From Progne subis subis (taxonomy: Eukaryota > Chordata > Aves > Passeriformes > Hirundinidae): a DNA stretch of 64,000 bases. The stretch lies in the NCBI GenBank assembly GCA_022316685.1, contig JAKJHU010000461.1, positions 103,104-167,103 on the forward strand, read 5' to 3'. The stretch's first letter is position 1; every line of letters starts with the position of its first letter. The translations under genes and the position numbers were made by a program. Shown here in pieces: positions 9,221-20,355 of this stretch. Below the pieces are notes generated by a model that did no database searches, was not told the origin of the DNA, and saw only the letters and a list, made by a program, of their open reading frames with translations.

Positions 9221-12200
9221 AGCACAAACACTTTTTTTTTACAATAGCCCCTCACCTCTACTTTTTCTGCAAAGCAGACTGGGTGCTGAATGCCTCCCAC
9301 GCATGAATTAGAGACCAGTTGGCCAAAATTTCCCTTTCTTACCTCCAGCCCAGCCTTAGCCATGACTGCACCCTCAGAAACCATAGGGTAATGGAAGAAT
9401 TTATCCTCTTAGCAGCATTAATGCAAGACCATTGTCGATGAAATTTTATATTCTAATTAATCCCTGGCCCCCAGGGATGCTCCAGAATTACCTGGCTGTT
9501 CAGAGGTGTCCCAGCTCCTTCAAACACGACAGCACCAGCCAGGACATCTCATTTCTGCTGCCATGGGCCGTGAAACGCACTGCTGCAAGGCTCTGATGCC
9601 AGTGGGCACACTACAGAGCAGATAATCCTCGCCAGGGCTTGGAGGAGGAGTTCTGCCTTGAACTCACCTGAAGCTGATCAATAGCTGCACCCACAAAATT
9701 GGTTTTGTTGGTGCCCGTCAGAAATAAGGAGAAGGATTTCTCACGTGAAGGAACTCGTGCCGACCGTGAGCTATTTGAACTCGTGTCCTTGTCCCTTTCC
9801 CAGGTCTGCTGTGTGAGGAGCCACCTCCAGAGTGCTGCCAGACACCCTGGGGCCACCAGCCCCTTGCTGGAAGGCTCCCAGCCAGGTGCTGCCAGCTCTG
9901 CCTGTGCTGGGGATGTCACCTGCTGTACACACACCTCATCAAAGCCTTGTAAACCCCAGGCACTGCAGTGGTGTGTGTGCATTACTATCAAGCTATGTCA
10001 CTGCTTCCATAATAAAATTCTTTCAGCGGGTTGTAAGTCAGGTATAAAAACTCTCCTTGGGCTAAAACTTGGCGCACGCACGTGTGCAAACACACTCACA
10101 CAGCCTGCTTTCTGGGAAGGGGAGAGATTGTGCATTACTTCTGAGTTCTGCACGGGGGAAGAGGGTTTTTTCAGGGGGTGTTCTCGCAGGGAGAAGCCGC
10201 AGAGCTCCCGCAAGGCCAGTGGGGGACGGCAGAAACTGCTGGAAATGGGACAGCCACAAACCTGCCCTTCGCTGCCATGCCAGCCTCCTCCTTTCCACCT
10301 CCCAGCTCCGGGAAAGGGGGATGGAGGGCATCTTCTCTGCTCTTTGGGGTGGTTAGGGGAAGGTTGCCTGTCTTCCAAGCTCCTTCTGAAACTCGGAGGG
10401 TACAGGGACACTTCAGAGCCCGATGCATCTGCCGCTTCAAGGGAGGAGTCCTTGGAAGCTCACCGGGGCTAAACCCATCCTTTGCAAGAGCTTGGATGCT
10501 GCTATTACTGCAAACTGCAGAGGGAAAACGTGTTAGCAGTGCCAGGAGTGTCCTGGGACATGACTGCAAAGAGTGCAAGTCGCAGGGCTCACAGGCGTCC
10601 CTCCTGCGGGGCCCTGCGAGCTCGGCAGAAGGTGAAATCGTGCTGCTGGCAGCTGCATCCAACAGTGCTAGTACGTTTAGTGGGAAGAGGGGAGGGATTT
10701 TTAAGAAGCATCAAGAAAAAAGGAGCCTCCTGCTGTCTCTTGAAACCTGAACAAGCTCTGTGTGGGGCTAGAGACTCCCAGCAGCAGAGTGGGGCACTGC
10801 CTGGTGTAACCACAGCATCCTTCAGATCGGCTGCAGCTGCCAGTGTTTGTACACTTGACCTTTTGTAATAAACAGTAAGGACATTTCCTTCGTGCTTACT
10901 TCACAAGTCTATTAAGGAACACACCAAACTCAAGGCACTCATTTGCTGTGACGCTTTGTTCCCTGAATAACACAACACTCCACCTTTGTGTCAGTGTTCC
11001 TCTGGTTTGCTGGGTCAAAATCCACGTCTGGCCCGAGGGAGGTGAGTCATTTCCCCGGGTGCTTCCACTCCTGCTGCAGCTGCAGCCCCCAGGATGATCA
11101 ACATACAGAAAGAACATGAGAACTATAACAACCTATTACCATAGAATCAGGTAATAAAAAGGCAAGTGTGATTAACAGTAAGGGTATTCTTATTTCATCT
11201 CATGCATCTATACTTAGTGATATCAGTGGTTCAAGCATTGCTATCCATCCTCCCAACTGGAAATGATCTGGTTACACCATGTGCACTCAGGAAAACGTAA
11301 CACCTCCATCTTTTCAGGGAGCAGGCAGCACCAGGACCTCAGTGGCTCTTTCACACAGCAGACCTGAGCACACAGCTTGCTCCAGCTCCAAGCACAGGCT
11401 GATCCCAGCCTAAGAACTCCTGAAGGCTAAAGTATTAGAAATATCATTACAACAGGACCTCTGATGGCTATCATGAGATAATCACCACACATCTGGATTT
11501 TTAAGACACGGGGCACAGTCTGGTGCTTTCCAGTCCCCGGTGACATGACCTAATAGCAACACACCCCTGGAGCTGCGCTGATGGAGAGCTCTGTGCTGGG
11601 GAAGGAGGCACCGCTGGGCGGGGACAGCACGCAGCCAGCAGCTCGTGGCTGTGGTTTACACAAAGCAGTTTGTGTCTTGGAAACAGATTTCTTTTCCTTC
11701 AGCGGTAGGGAGCCAGAAGATGCACGGAGCAGCCACAGAACAGAGAACATCTTGGTGCAAAGCAGGAGCCTTCCGGCGCAGAGTGCTCCCGTGGTGGCTT
11801 TTGAAATGAAGAGGTGTAGTGAATGTGGAGGGGTAAATGAGGCCAGGAAAATCTTTTGCTGTACGAATGAACTCCCTACTATTTGTGTTGAAGAGGTTCC
11901 AGAGATGTTTCTCTGGAGCTGGGCTCCTTCTGGGCAAATAATTCTTCCCAAATGGAGGTGGTGCCATGTTTTCATTCCCTGGCCCTGCCTGTCACTATCT
12001 GGCCTTTCCTCAAAAGCTCCAGCTTCAGTCCAATCCTCTGCCTTCTGAGCAGCAGCAGCAAAATTAAAATGGTCCTTATCATTTAAATCAAATGATTTGA
12101 CTATTTTAATAACTGATTAAATCAGCTCCCTCCTGATCTAATGGTGTTGGTGTCTGGGAACAGTGCAACCAGGACCAAGGTGCTCAGCACAGGCTGCAAA

Positions 12201-12692
12201 ACCTGCTGCAAACACTCAGGTAGTTCCATCCCCCGTTTTCCTCATGCTCCTCCTGCACCTGTGCTGGGGGAGCCAGGCTGTGTATGCCCTTTGAGCAGAG
12301 ATGAATTTTTGGGATCAGCTGCCTAATGGCAAGGAGGTGCCAAACTCTTCGGGTCACTGGTGTCCTCTGCCTGCCCTGCAATTCATGGCCACAAACCATT
12401 TCTCTCGCCTCTTATTTCTTCTCCCTCTGCCACTACTTCAGCTTCTCAAACCCTTTTCCTTTTTCTCCTCCCCTCTGGATGGGGCAGAATCTTCTGTTCC
12501 CTTCCCAAAGGAAGGGCTCATTTTCCTTCTCCACTTTTCACACCTGGTTTATTCCTTCCATGTTCTGGAAGATGCACTGGAGGACGGACAATGGATGGAT
12601 GGACATCATGGATGGAGGATGGACATCAGAGAGTGACCCAAGTTATTTACACAAAGAGAAATTAGGTTCTGTTATCACTGGCGGGTTGAGAA
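9221..12692. other. Single-copy DNA without recognised gene
   Basis: About 3.5 kb of moderate-GC sequence. I see no exon chain, conserved domain, RNA gene or long repeat. A 257-codon open stretch (9699-10472, no ATG at its beginning) has no recognisable features and is most likely chance. A poly-T run at 9231-9240 follows the ERV1 LTR. Confidence 0.6.
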
Positions 12693-13092
12693 TCATGGAA
12701 TCATAGAACCCTAAAGGCTGGGAAAGGCTTTTACAATCATCCAAACATCATCCACCACCACCACCTTGTTCAGCACTAAACCAAGTGCCATATCAACGTG
12801 TCTTTTGAACACTTCAGGCATGCTGACTCCACCACTGCCCTGGGCAACCTGTTACAATGCTTTGCAGCCTTTTCCATGGAGAAATTTTCCCTAATTTCCA
12901 AATCTGAGGCCAAATTAAATTTGCAAGTTGAGGCCATTTCCTCTTGTCCTGTCCCTTGTTTTTGGGGATCAGAGCCCCACTTGGCTGCACCCTCCTGTCA
13001 GGGAGTTGTGGAGAGCCAGAAGGTTCTCCCTGAGCCTCCTTTTCTCCAGGCTGAACAACCACAGTTGGAGCTGACTCAGAGGAACCAACAGA
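12693..13092 (-). mobile_element. CR1 LINE 3' end fragment
   Basis: The plus strand begins with ATCATGGAATCATAGAACC, the complement of the ATTCTATGAT-type tail of avian CR1. It continues with the typical 3' part (AACACTTCAGGCATGCTGAC, TTGAGGCCATTTCCTCTTGT, CCTCCTTTTCTCCAGGCTGA). The element is therefore inserted on the minus strand and truncated at its 5' end, as most CR1 copies are. Confidence 0.88.
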
Positions 13093-15168
13093 TCTGTTTT
13101 AGGCTCTGCTAGACGATTCCTGGCTGCTCTTAGTCTGTAAAAACCATAAAACAAATCAGATATGCCCAGCAGCTCAGCATGGTGAGTTGTGCTAGGAAAG
13201 AGCCCTCTCCAGACCCCAAGGGCACAAGCACCAGCATCAGATTCTGCCTGGGAAAACCACTGTGAATTCCTCCCTCAGCTTCTGCAGCTGAAAGAAGAAC
13301 TGACCCACATTAACCAAAGCTTCACAGGGGGCACATTTTTTCTCCTACTGTTTCCAAACCAAAAGCAAACATAAACAGTGAGAAATTATTCCATCTCTAC
13401 GAATGAGTGGCAGCATGAGAACACCAGCAATGTGTTAAGAGAAAATCTGCCTGGTACACTGAATTATGCTTTTCCTGGAGTGAAGCAAGAACCCTTGTGA
13501 TTGTAAAACTCCCTTTCCAGGCTGAGAAATTGTTTTTATTACGTATTAAATATATATATAATATTCCAAAAATGAGCCAGGAAAGCAGTGGTAATAATTC
13601 CTCCCCAATGCCTCTGAAATTAAGCCACACTTTGCCATATTTTTTTTATTTTGGAGTGCATGTATACGCAATATTGCAAACATATCCCCGTGGCAGACGT
13701 GTGCAATGCGTGCTGCGCTGCCCAGCCGCTGCCTCTGTCATGCCAGGACCTGCTGCTGCACACCCAGGGGCTGCAGGCTGGGCAGGGCTGGGCCGTGGGG
13801 GCTGCTCCCCTGCGTGGCCTCCCCTCCACATCCCTGCCAGAGCCGTGGGCAACTGCCCGCGGCCACCAAGTGCGCTCGGAACCGACCGCTGCTGCTGGAG
13901 GTCTTGGTGCTGAGGCCCCGAATCATCTCTCACTCGGTCGTGCTCCCAAAAAAAGGAGGAACGGGGCCTCAGTGGCCTAAAGAGCTGCCCACGGAACCAG
14001 GGGGACCTGGACGAGGGGCACTGCGGAAGTGGCACGGGAGGACATCCAGGCAGGCTGCGGGGGGCTGAGGCTGGGGCGATGGAAAATCCGCAGTGGGAAG
14101 GAAACAACACAGCCTCTGGTATTTTGAAACATACCTGAAGTTTTTCTGACTATGAGTCACCACTGGTAGGCTGTGAAATTCCTGATACCCATCTGGCCCT
14201 TGGGGCTGAGCCCTGGGATGAAGCTCAGGAAGGAGACCTGGGAGAGATCCTGGAGTTAGCCAGGGTCCCCAGTGTCACAGCAGAGCCCTGGGCTGGGATC
14301 CCACCCCCCAAACACAAGGCCAGGAGGGATGCTGCAGCAGTGCCTGCACCAGGAGCCTCCTTGGGAAGCAGCAGCCACATGCAGCGATTCTCAATTCTCT
14401 CGGCACCGCAAGGTGAGCAGGAGGAGTTTGGCTTCAGCAGACACATACCCTGAGCCAGCCCAGCCTCACGCTGGGCCAGGGAGAGCAGGAGAGCACAGAG
14501 TGCCAGGGAGAGAGGCCCAAAGCGGGTGTCTCAGCAGCAGGAGCAGCGCTGCTTGCTGCAGGCTGGGCACCAGCCCTGCAGGGCTCTCTCACCCCAGCTG
14601 AGAGGAATGCCTGAGAGCAATAGCCAGGGAGCAGCAGCCCCGGGGGCTGCAGACCCCCCCTCCATTGTCCCTGCAGCCAAGGATCAGGAAAAGAAAGCAA
14701 ACAGCAGTGGAGCAGAGTGTTTTCTTTCCATTACGAGGCCCACAGGACAGCAAGCTGTTGTGTATAAAGCTGTCAGTACAGAGACAGGAGTGACCCAATG
14801 GTCGCAGCTGCTCTGGGAGCCCTTTGCAGAGCAAGCTGTGTGCAGGGCCAGCATGGTGTGGGCAGGCAGGAGCCAGGCAGGGGCTGCTGTGACCAGCGGC
14901 GGGGCCCCGAGGGGCTGGGGGAGCCCATGCTGAGCGTCCCTGGGCTGAGGGCACATTTCCTTCCCTGGGATCACCTGGGCCTGCACCTCCTCCAGTGGCA
15001 GGGCCCCAAAAAGAGCAAGCCATCAAGAGCATCTCCAGGGGCACAGCCTGAGCAGCAACGTCAGCAGGCAAAACAAAGGTTTTGTTCAGCCATGGCCATT
15101 TCATGAAGACAAACATTTACAATCAAGGCAGTCCATTAGTACAGATGGGGGTACACTCTGGGGATACA
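13093..15168. other. GC-rich single-copy DNA, no gene recognised
   Basis: About 2 kb upstream of the AGGTCA array. It contains open stretches on both strands that fit GC-rich chance frames. No splice-consistent exon chain or conserved domain was found. Confidence 0.5.
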
Positions 15169-15885
15169 GCTAAGGCCATGAGGTCAGAGCAGTGCTCTGA
15201 GGTCACAGCAGGGCTCTGAGGTCACAGTAGTGCTCTGAGGTCACAGCAGGCTCTGAAGTCACAGCAGTGCCCTGAGGTCACAGCAGGCTCTGAGGTCACA
15301 GCAGTGCTCTGAGGTCACAGCAGGGCTCTGAGGTCACAGCAGTGCTCTGAGGTCACAGAAGGCTCTGAAGTCACAGCAGTGCCCTGAGGTCACAGCAGTG
15401 CCCTGAGGTCACAGCAGTGCTCTGAGGTCACAGCAGGCTCTGAGGTCACAGCAGTGCCCTGAGGTCACAGCAGGGCTCTGAGGTCACAGCAGTGCTCTGA
15501 GGTCACAGCAGTGCTCTGAGGTCACAGAAGGCTCTGAAGTCACAGCAGTGCCCTGAGGTCACAGCAGGGCTCTGAGGTCACAGCAGTGCTCTGAGGTCAC
15601 AGCAGGGCTCTGAGGTCACAGCAGGCTCTGAGGTCACAGCAGTGCTCTGAGGTCACAGCAGTGCCCTGAGGTCACAGCAGGGCTCTGAGGTCACAGCAGT
15701 GCTCTGAGGTCACAGAAGGCTCTGAGGTCACAGCAGGCTCTGAGGTCACAGCAGTGCTCTGAGGTCACAGCAGGCTCTGAGGTCACAGCAGGGCTCTGAG
15801 GTCACAGCAGTGCTCTGAGGTCACAGCAGGCTCTGAGGTCACAGCAGTGCTCTGAGGTCACAGCAGGGCTCTGAGGTCACAGAGG
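15169..15885. repeat. 18-20-bp tandem array with AGGTCA in nearly every unit
   Basis: Units of 17-20 bp of the type CTCTGAGGTCACAGCAGTG repeat across about 715 bp, roughly 38 copies. Variants are CTCTGAGGTCACAGCAGG, GCCCTGAGGTCACAG and a few with AAGTCA. Nearly every unit contains AGGTCA, the nuclear-receptor half-site, always in the same direction and 12-14 bp apart. The array ends about 165 bp before the ATG of the secreted-protein gene, so it could act as a promoter-proximal element. That role is inference. Confidence 0.93.
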
Positions 15886-16051
15886 TCCCAGAGCCCCGTG
15901 GTTGCACAGCACCACAACGACCCAGCAGTTGGTCCTTGACCACAACTGCAGCGGCAGCATCGGCGGTGGCAGCAGCGGTGCTGACATTTGGAAGCGTTGT
16001 GCAGACAGTGGTTGCAGCAAGAGCAGCAGGACTGACACAGGGCGAGGCACC

Positions 16052-19000
16052 ATGGCCCTTGCTCTGCGCCTGCTCCTCCTGCTCCTCCTGGCTGTGGCCC
16101 TGCCTGCCAGGACTGCCCAGGCTGCTCCATGGCGAGCGCAGGGAGCAGGTGAGCCGGCGGCCTGGATCTCCTTTCCCAGGACAGCGCTCCCTTCTCCCCA
16201 AGAAGCCTTGGGGATGGTTTTGCCCCGGGCTTTAGGGAGGGTTTCCTCCTTGGAAATGAGAGAGCCCCAGGGGCCCTTGGCTGCTCCAGCCACCCCTGCA
16301 GGGATGGTGCACAGGGCCTGCAAAGAGTGTGCAGAGTGAGCAGAGCCAGCCCAGAGCTCCCCAGGCCCCTGGGCAGCTTTGGCCCTGTCCATGGACATCT
16401 GCCTCCCACGGCCTTCCCCGACCCCCTGGCAGTGCCCAGTTCCCTAAGGCAGAGGGGGATCCCAGCACACATGGAAATGGTCCTCATCTGTGCTCCCTTC
16501 TAGACTGGAATCAGAACATGGATTATCTGGAAGCCCTGGCTCATAACCACTTTAAATCCTTGGAGGATACTGAAGGCAAGTTCTCAGTGTGCCTTTCCTG
16601 TCACAATAATCCCTGTCAGTGTGGCAAGAGCTCACCCACGTGCCATTTCCCTGAACATGATCTCATGGCTGAAGGGTTCCAGAAACCTTGCCCTGCTCCC
16701 TTCTGGAGCCCTGAGTGATCCCCAGGATGGCTGTCAGTGGGAGGAAGGAGCATTTAGCTGTCACTGCTCTTCCCGTGTGCAGTGCCAGGGTGTCCTTCTG
16801 TGTGCTCTGTGCAGCCACGGAGAAGAGCAGAGAGGGAAGGGGCCTGGCCCAGGGCTGTGCCCCGGGGCTGTGCCTTGTGCTGCTCCTTTGCCAGCCCCAG
16901 GGAGCCTGAGGATCTCCTGTGGGAGCTCCATAGGGTCTCTTCTGTCCTGCCTTTCTTTGCAGCCAAGCCTCTTGGTGAAGGTGATCTGGATTACCAACCC
17001 ACATTCAGGATGGAGCCTCTGGGAGATGCTGAGGGTAGGTCAAGGCCTTTTCCCTGAGTGAGCTGCCAGCTCAGAGCCCACAGCACGGCCAGGGGCCATC
17101 GCTGCAGGTGCCAGGACAGAGCCGTGCCCGTGTGTGCCCTCACCCTGCACGATCCCCTCACTGCTCCTGTGCCTCAGCACTGCCCGTGCACATCAGCAGA
17201 GGTTACAGAAGGTTTTCTGAATGTTGAGTTACAGATGTGTCTCCAGCTCCTTTGCTGGTTGCTGCACACAAGCCCAGCTCCCATCGCAGGGGTGAGTAGT
17301 GTGTCCCTGCTGACCCCACAGGCTGAGCACTGGCTTTGTGGGATCCATTCCTGGCAAATGGAAACTCTTTGCTCTAAGGTCCTCCGACAGGAAAATACAG
17401 AGCTACAGGACTCAAGAAACCCCAGGAGTCATCCGAAGCCATGCAGCAAACATTGAAGGAAATACTTCAGAGACAACAAGGTGGGTGCATGTCCCTGAGC
17501 CTTCTCCTGAGGCTCAGCAGCTGGGGCCTTTCTCTGCACATCTGGACACGCCGGGCCCGGCACAGCGGGAAGGGATCCATGGCAGCCTGGCTGCCCCGTG
17601 CTGCTTTCCCACCCTGCAGGGCTGTTTCCCGGCCTGGTCTGGCTGCAGCTTCTCCCCAGGCTCTGCAGGAAGGCATTTGGCATCAGCTGACAGGGAGCCC
17701 AAACTGCCCCATGGGCCATGCACACCCTGAGAGCCCCTGCCCTTCCCCTGTGTCCCAGCAGCCCAAGTGGGGCACCTCTTTGGACGACGGAGGGCTCTGG
17801 TCATACCAAGAATCTAGGTGTTTTCTTGGTCCTTATAAATCTATTTGACAGTTCTCTCTGATCCAAGTCTCTCTTTCTCCAGAAATGAAAGAAGAAACTG
17901 TGGTGCCAACCGAGTTTTCCAGAGGAAGCAGTGGCACAATGGCAGCCCCTGCTGCAGGAAGGGAGGCCATGCCAGGCACAGTCACTGGAGGTAATTGTTG
18001 TGCCTCTGGGCCTGGGCACTGCTAAGGCTTGAGCTGCCATCTCTGCAGCTTGGCAGTGCAGGCACAGCCCAGACAAGAGCGGCACAGCCCAGAGGAATTA
18101 TCCCCAGCAGGCTCAGGGCACTCGGGTACTGAGCAGTCCTGCTGGGCTCCCTCCGTGGGAGACACGGCCCAAAACCTGGGAGGGCTGCAAGGGGTGGGGA
18201 AGGGGCAGAGGGGCAGAGCAAGGCTCCAGAGTGTCCTGAGAGCGCGTGGCTGTGTCCCCTTGGGCTGGGGGAGTTGTCCCAGGGGAAAGGGGGATGCAGA
18301 GAGACAGGGAGGTTGGAAGGGAAGGAGGGATGGTTGTGGCACTGCCAGCTGCAGTTTTCTCCCGGCCATCAGGGAGGGTCACTGTGTACCAGTGAGAGAG
18401 CCCAGGGGCCCTGGGCTGCTCCAGCCACCCCTGCAGGGATGGTGCACAGGGCCTGCAAAGAGTGTGCAGAGTGAGCAGAGCCAGCCCAGAGCTCCCCAGG
18501 CCCCTGGGCAGCTTTGGCCCTGTCCATGGACATCGGCCTCCCACGGCCTTCCCCGACCCCCTGGCAGTGCCCAGTTCCCTAAGGCAGAGGGGGATCCCAG
18601 CACACATGGAAATGGTTCTCATCTGTGCTCCCTTCTAGATTGGGAACGTGACATGGATTATCTGGAAATGATGGCGAATGGTGGTTTGAAATCAGTACCA
18701 GAGGCTGAAGGCAAGTCTGCAACTCACCTTTTATGAGAGAATCATAAGTTTCAGTCCAGGACGATCTCACCCATGTGCCACTTCCCTTAACATGATCTCA
18801 AGGCTGAAGGGTTCTGGAAACCTTGCCCTACTCCCTTCTGGAGCCCTGAGTGATCCCCAGGATGGCTGTCAGTGGGAGGAAGGAGCATTTAGCTGTCACT
18901 GCTCTTCCCTTGTGCAGTGCCAGGGTGTCCTTCTGTGTGCTCTGTGCAGCCACGGAGAAGAGCAGAGAGGGAAGGGGCCTGGCCCAGGGCTGTGCCCCGG

Positions 19001-19116
19001 GGCTGTGCCTTGTGCTGCTCCTTTGCCAGCCCCAGGGAGCCTGAGGATCTCCTATGGGAGCTCCACGGGATCTCTTCTGTCCTGCCTTTCTTTGCAGCCA
19101 AAACACTCGGTGAAGG
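16052..19116 (+). CDS. Unrecognised secreted protein gene, at least 7 exons, cut by an LTR
   Basis: Exons: 16052-16148, 16504-16575, 16963-17034, 17391-17480, 17883-17990, 18639-18710 and 19098-19116 (broken). All have AG acceptors, and the donors are GT except exons 2 and 6, which use AG|GCAAGT. Every intron is phase 1, and exons 2 to 6 are all multiples of 3 (72, 72, 90, 108, 72 nt), so each is a symmetric module. Exon 1 follows a good start context (GGCACCATGG) and encodes a classic signal peptide: a run of Leu, then cleavage after about residue 24 (TAQA/AP). About 176 residues can be read before the break. The mature part has no Cys and is acidic. Exons 2 and 6 encode the related modules DWNQNMDYLEALA and DWERDMDYLEMMA. 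Exon 4 has a short amphipathic QQTLKEILQRQQ. An LTR replaces the rest of exon 7, so the C-terminus is missing here. I do not recognise the family. The consistent phases and the signal peptide make a real gene likely, but expression is unproven and this copy is probably disabled. Confidence 0.68.
16257..17010 (+). repeat. Duplicated exon 2-3 segment, first copy
   Basis: From GAGAGAGCCC in intron 1 through exon 3, this segment is duplicated in tandem at 18396-19116, about 2.1 kb downstream. The introns are nearly identical between copies: about 2 differences in the 165 bp before exon 2/6, and few over about 330 bp before exon 3/7. The 72-bp exon itself differs at about 27 positions. Confidence 0.9.
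18396..19116 (+). repeat. Duplicated exon 2-3 segment, second copy (exons 6-7)
   Basis: Partner of 16257-17010. It provides exon 6 and the start of exon 7 and is truncated at 19116 by the LTR that begins with TGTCC at 19117. The first 60 or so bases of the intron after exon 6 also differ from the first copy, so the diverged patch is exon plus donor-side intron. Confidence 0.9.
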
Positions 19117-19792
19117 TGTCCTGGTTTGGAGGCAGATTTGGGGGAAAACCCCTGTATAGGATCCCTCTGGAAAGCAAACCCAAGTGGCCCTTCCCTACAA
19201 CCAGTCCAAAAAAAAAAAAAACCTCATTGGAGAAAAGTGGAAAAAACTATTTTACTAAACAAATAAATCGCATGCAAGTATAAAGGATGAATAATATGAA
19301 ACAATAAAACCTCTCCTTCTGGAGTGAGATGGCAAATTGAGAAAGTCCTTGCCGTGGGTGGAGCTCGGCTCTCTCTCAGTCTCTCCTCAGTCCCAGTCCC
19401 TCCGGCGCTGCTGGAAAATGCCGAGGTCCAGGCCCCGGTGGGCCGCAGGTGCAGCCCCCAGTGCTCCCCTGGGTTTTCAGTCCAGAGCAGGTTTAAACAG
19501 TTCCAAGAAAAAGGAAAAAAACAGTCCAGGGAACTTCTCTGCCTTTGCTAGCTGAAACTAACTAAAAGCAAAAAAAAAAAAAAAAAAAAAAATCTCTGTC
19601 CTGCAGTCTCTCCAAGCCTCTGCCGAACACCCCGTCCGCAGAAGAATGTGGAGGAGTCAGGCAGTTTTCTCAAAACAAACTCTGCGCTTCTCCTTGCTCT
19701 TAGAAACCAGTCTGAAAGGCACAGGACTCAATATACAGCACAAACAGAACAGACGATTGGGGATACAAGCATCATAAAGTTACCCTAGGACA
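19117..19792 (-). mobile_element. ERV2 3' LTR (LTR-A family, 676 bp)
   Basis: An inverted copy of the ERV1 LTR, bounded by TGTCC/GGACA and inserted into exon 7 of the secreted-protein gene just after GGTGAAGG. The polypurine tract of ERV2 lies at 19793-19812 (minus strand GGGGATAAGGGGAGGAATG). The flanking 5 bp of host DNA is GAAGG. Confidence 0.92.
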
Positions 19793-19841
19793 TTCCTCCC
19801 CTTATCCCCATATCATCAATTTACTAAATCTAATATATACT

Positions 19842-20247
19842 TGTTACCCTGGTTTTTCTGAATTTTTTAATTAGCCTTTTGAATTTCATAATGGAGTCAG
19901 ATCTTTTAGCTCCTGTACAATATTAGAGCACTTTTCTACCTTTCCCACAAGATGTAACATAAACAAATCCTTTGTTTTTCATTCTTTGTCCTTTGTTTGC
20001 ATATTTCTAACCTGAAAAACAACTGTAACTGACAGTTGGTCTGGCCACTGAGGCTGAGGGGTGGAAACCCCAAAAGGCCAAACTTCGACTAGACCCACAA
20101 ATGTATAAAAAGTAAAGAATAAACAAAGAGGCTCTCTTCCTCTTCCGCCTCTCTCCGCTCTCGGAGCAGTGAGCTGGAATGTGAAGGACCTCTGCATTGC
20201 AAAGATAACCTTGTCTAGACGTGATTGCTTTGTGTGTCTCGGTGACA
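19842..20247 (+). mobile_element. Solo LTR nested in ERV2, 6-bp target duplication
   Basis: A 406-bp element starting TGTTACC and ending GGTGACA, an imperfect terminal inverted repeat, flanked on both sides by TATACT (19836-19841 and 20248-20253). It has a TATA-like GTATAAAAAG near 20102 and AATAAA near 20118 on the plus strand. ERV1 lacks this insertion at the corresponding place. A 6-bp duplication fits class II (alpha/beta-like) integrases. Confidence 0.9.
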
Positions 20248-20355
20248 TATACTCTAGCTCTACACACACATACATCTATATAAAAACAACATGCAATATA
20301 CAGCTACATACAGTGGCAGTACCATTCAGCACACAGCAATAATTACACACGGTTC

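Noticed and set aside
9699..10472. 257-codon open frame in the single-copy block
   Set aside because: No ATG at its beginning, no domain, Cys/Ser/Pro-rich composition expected of GC-rich chance frames, overlapping open frames on the other strand.
15169..15885. CRISPR-like or other array with spacers
   Set aside because: Units are continuous degenerate tandem copies with no unique spacers, in a vertebrate context.
17761..17818. Possible extra exon of the secreted gene after a CCCAGCAG acceptor
   Set aside because: In the required phase it ends in TAG within about 19 codons and would terminate the protein before exon 5. It lacks a clear donor. It might be a rare alternative end.
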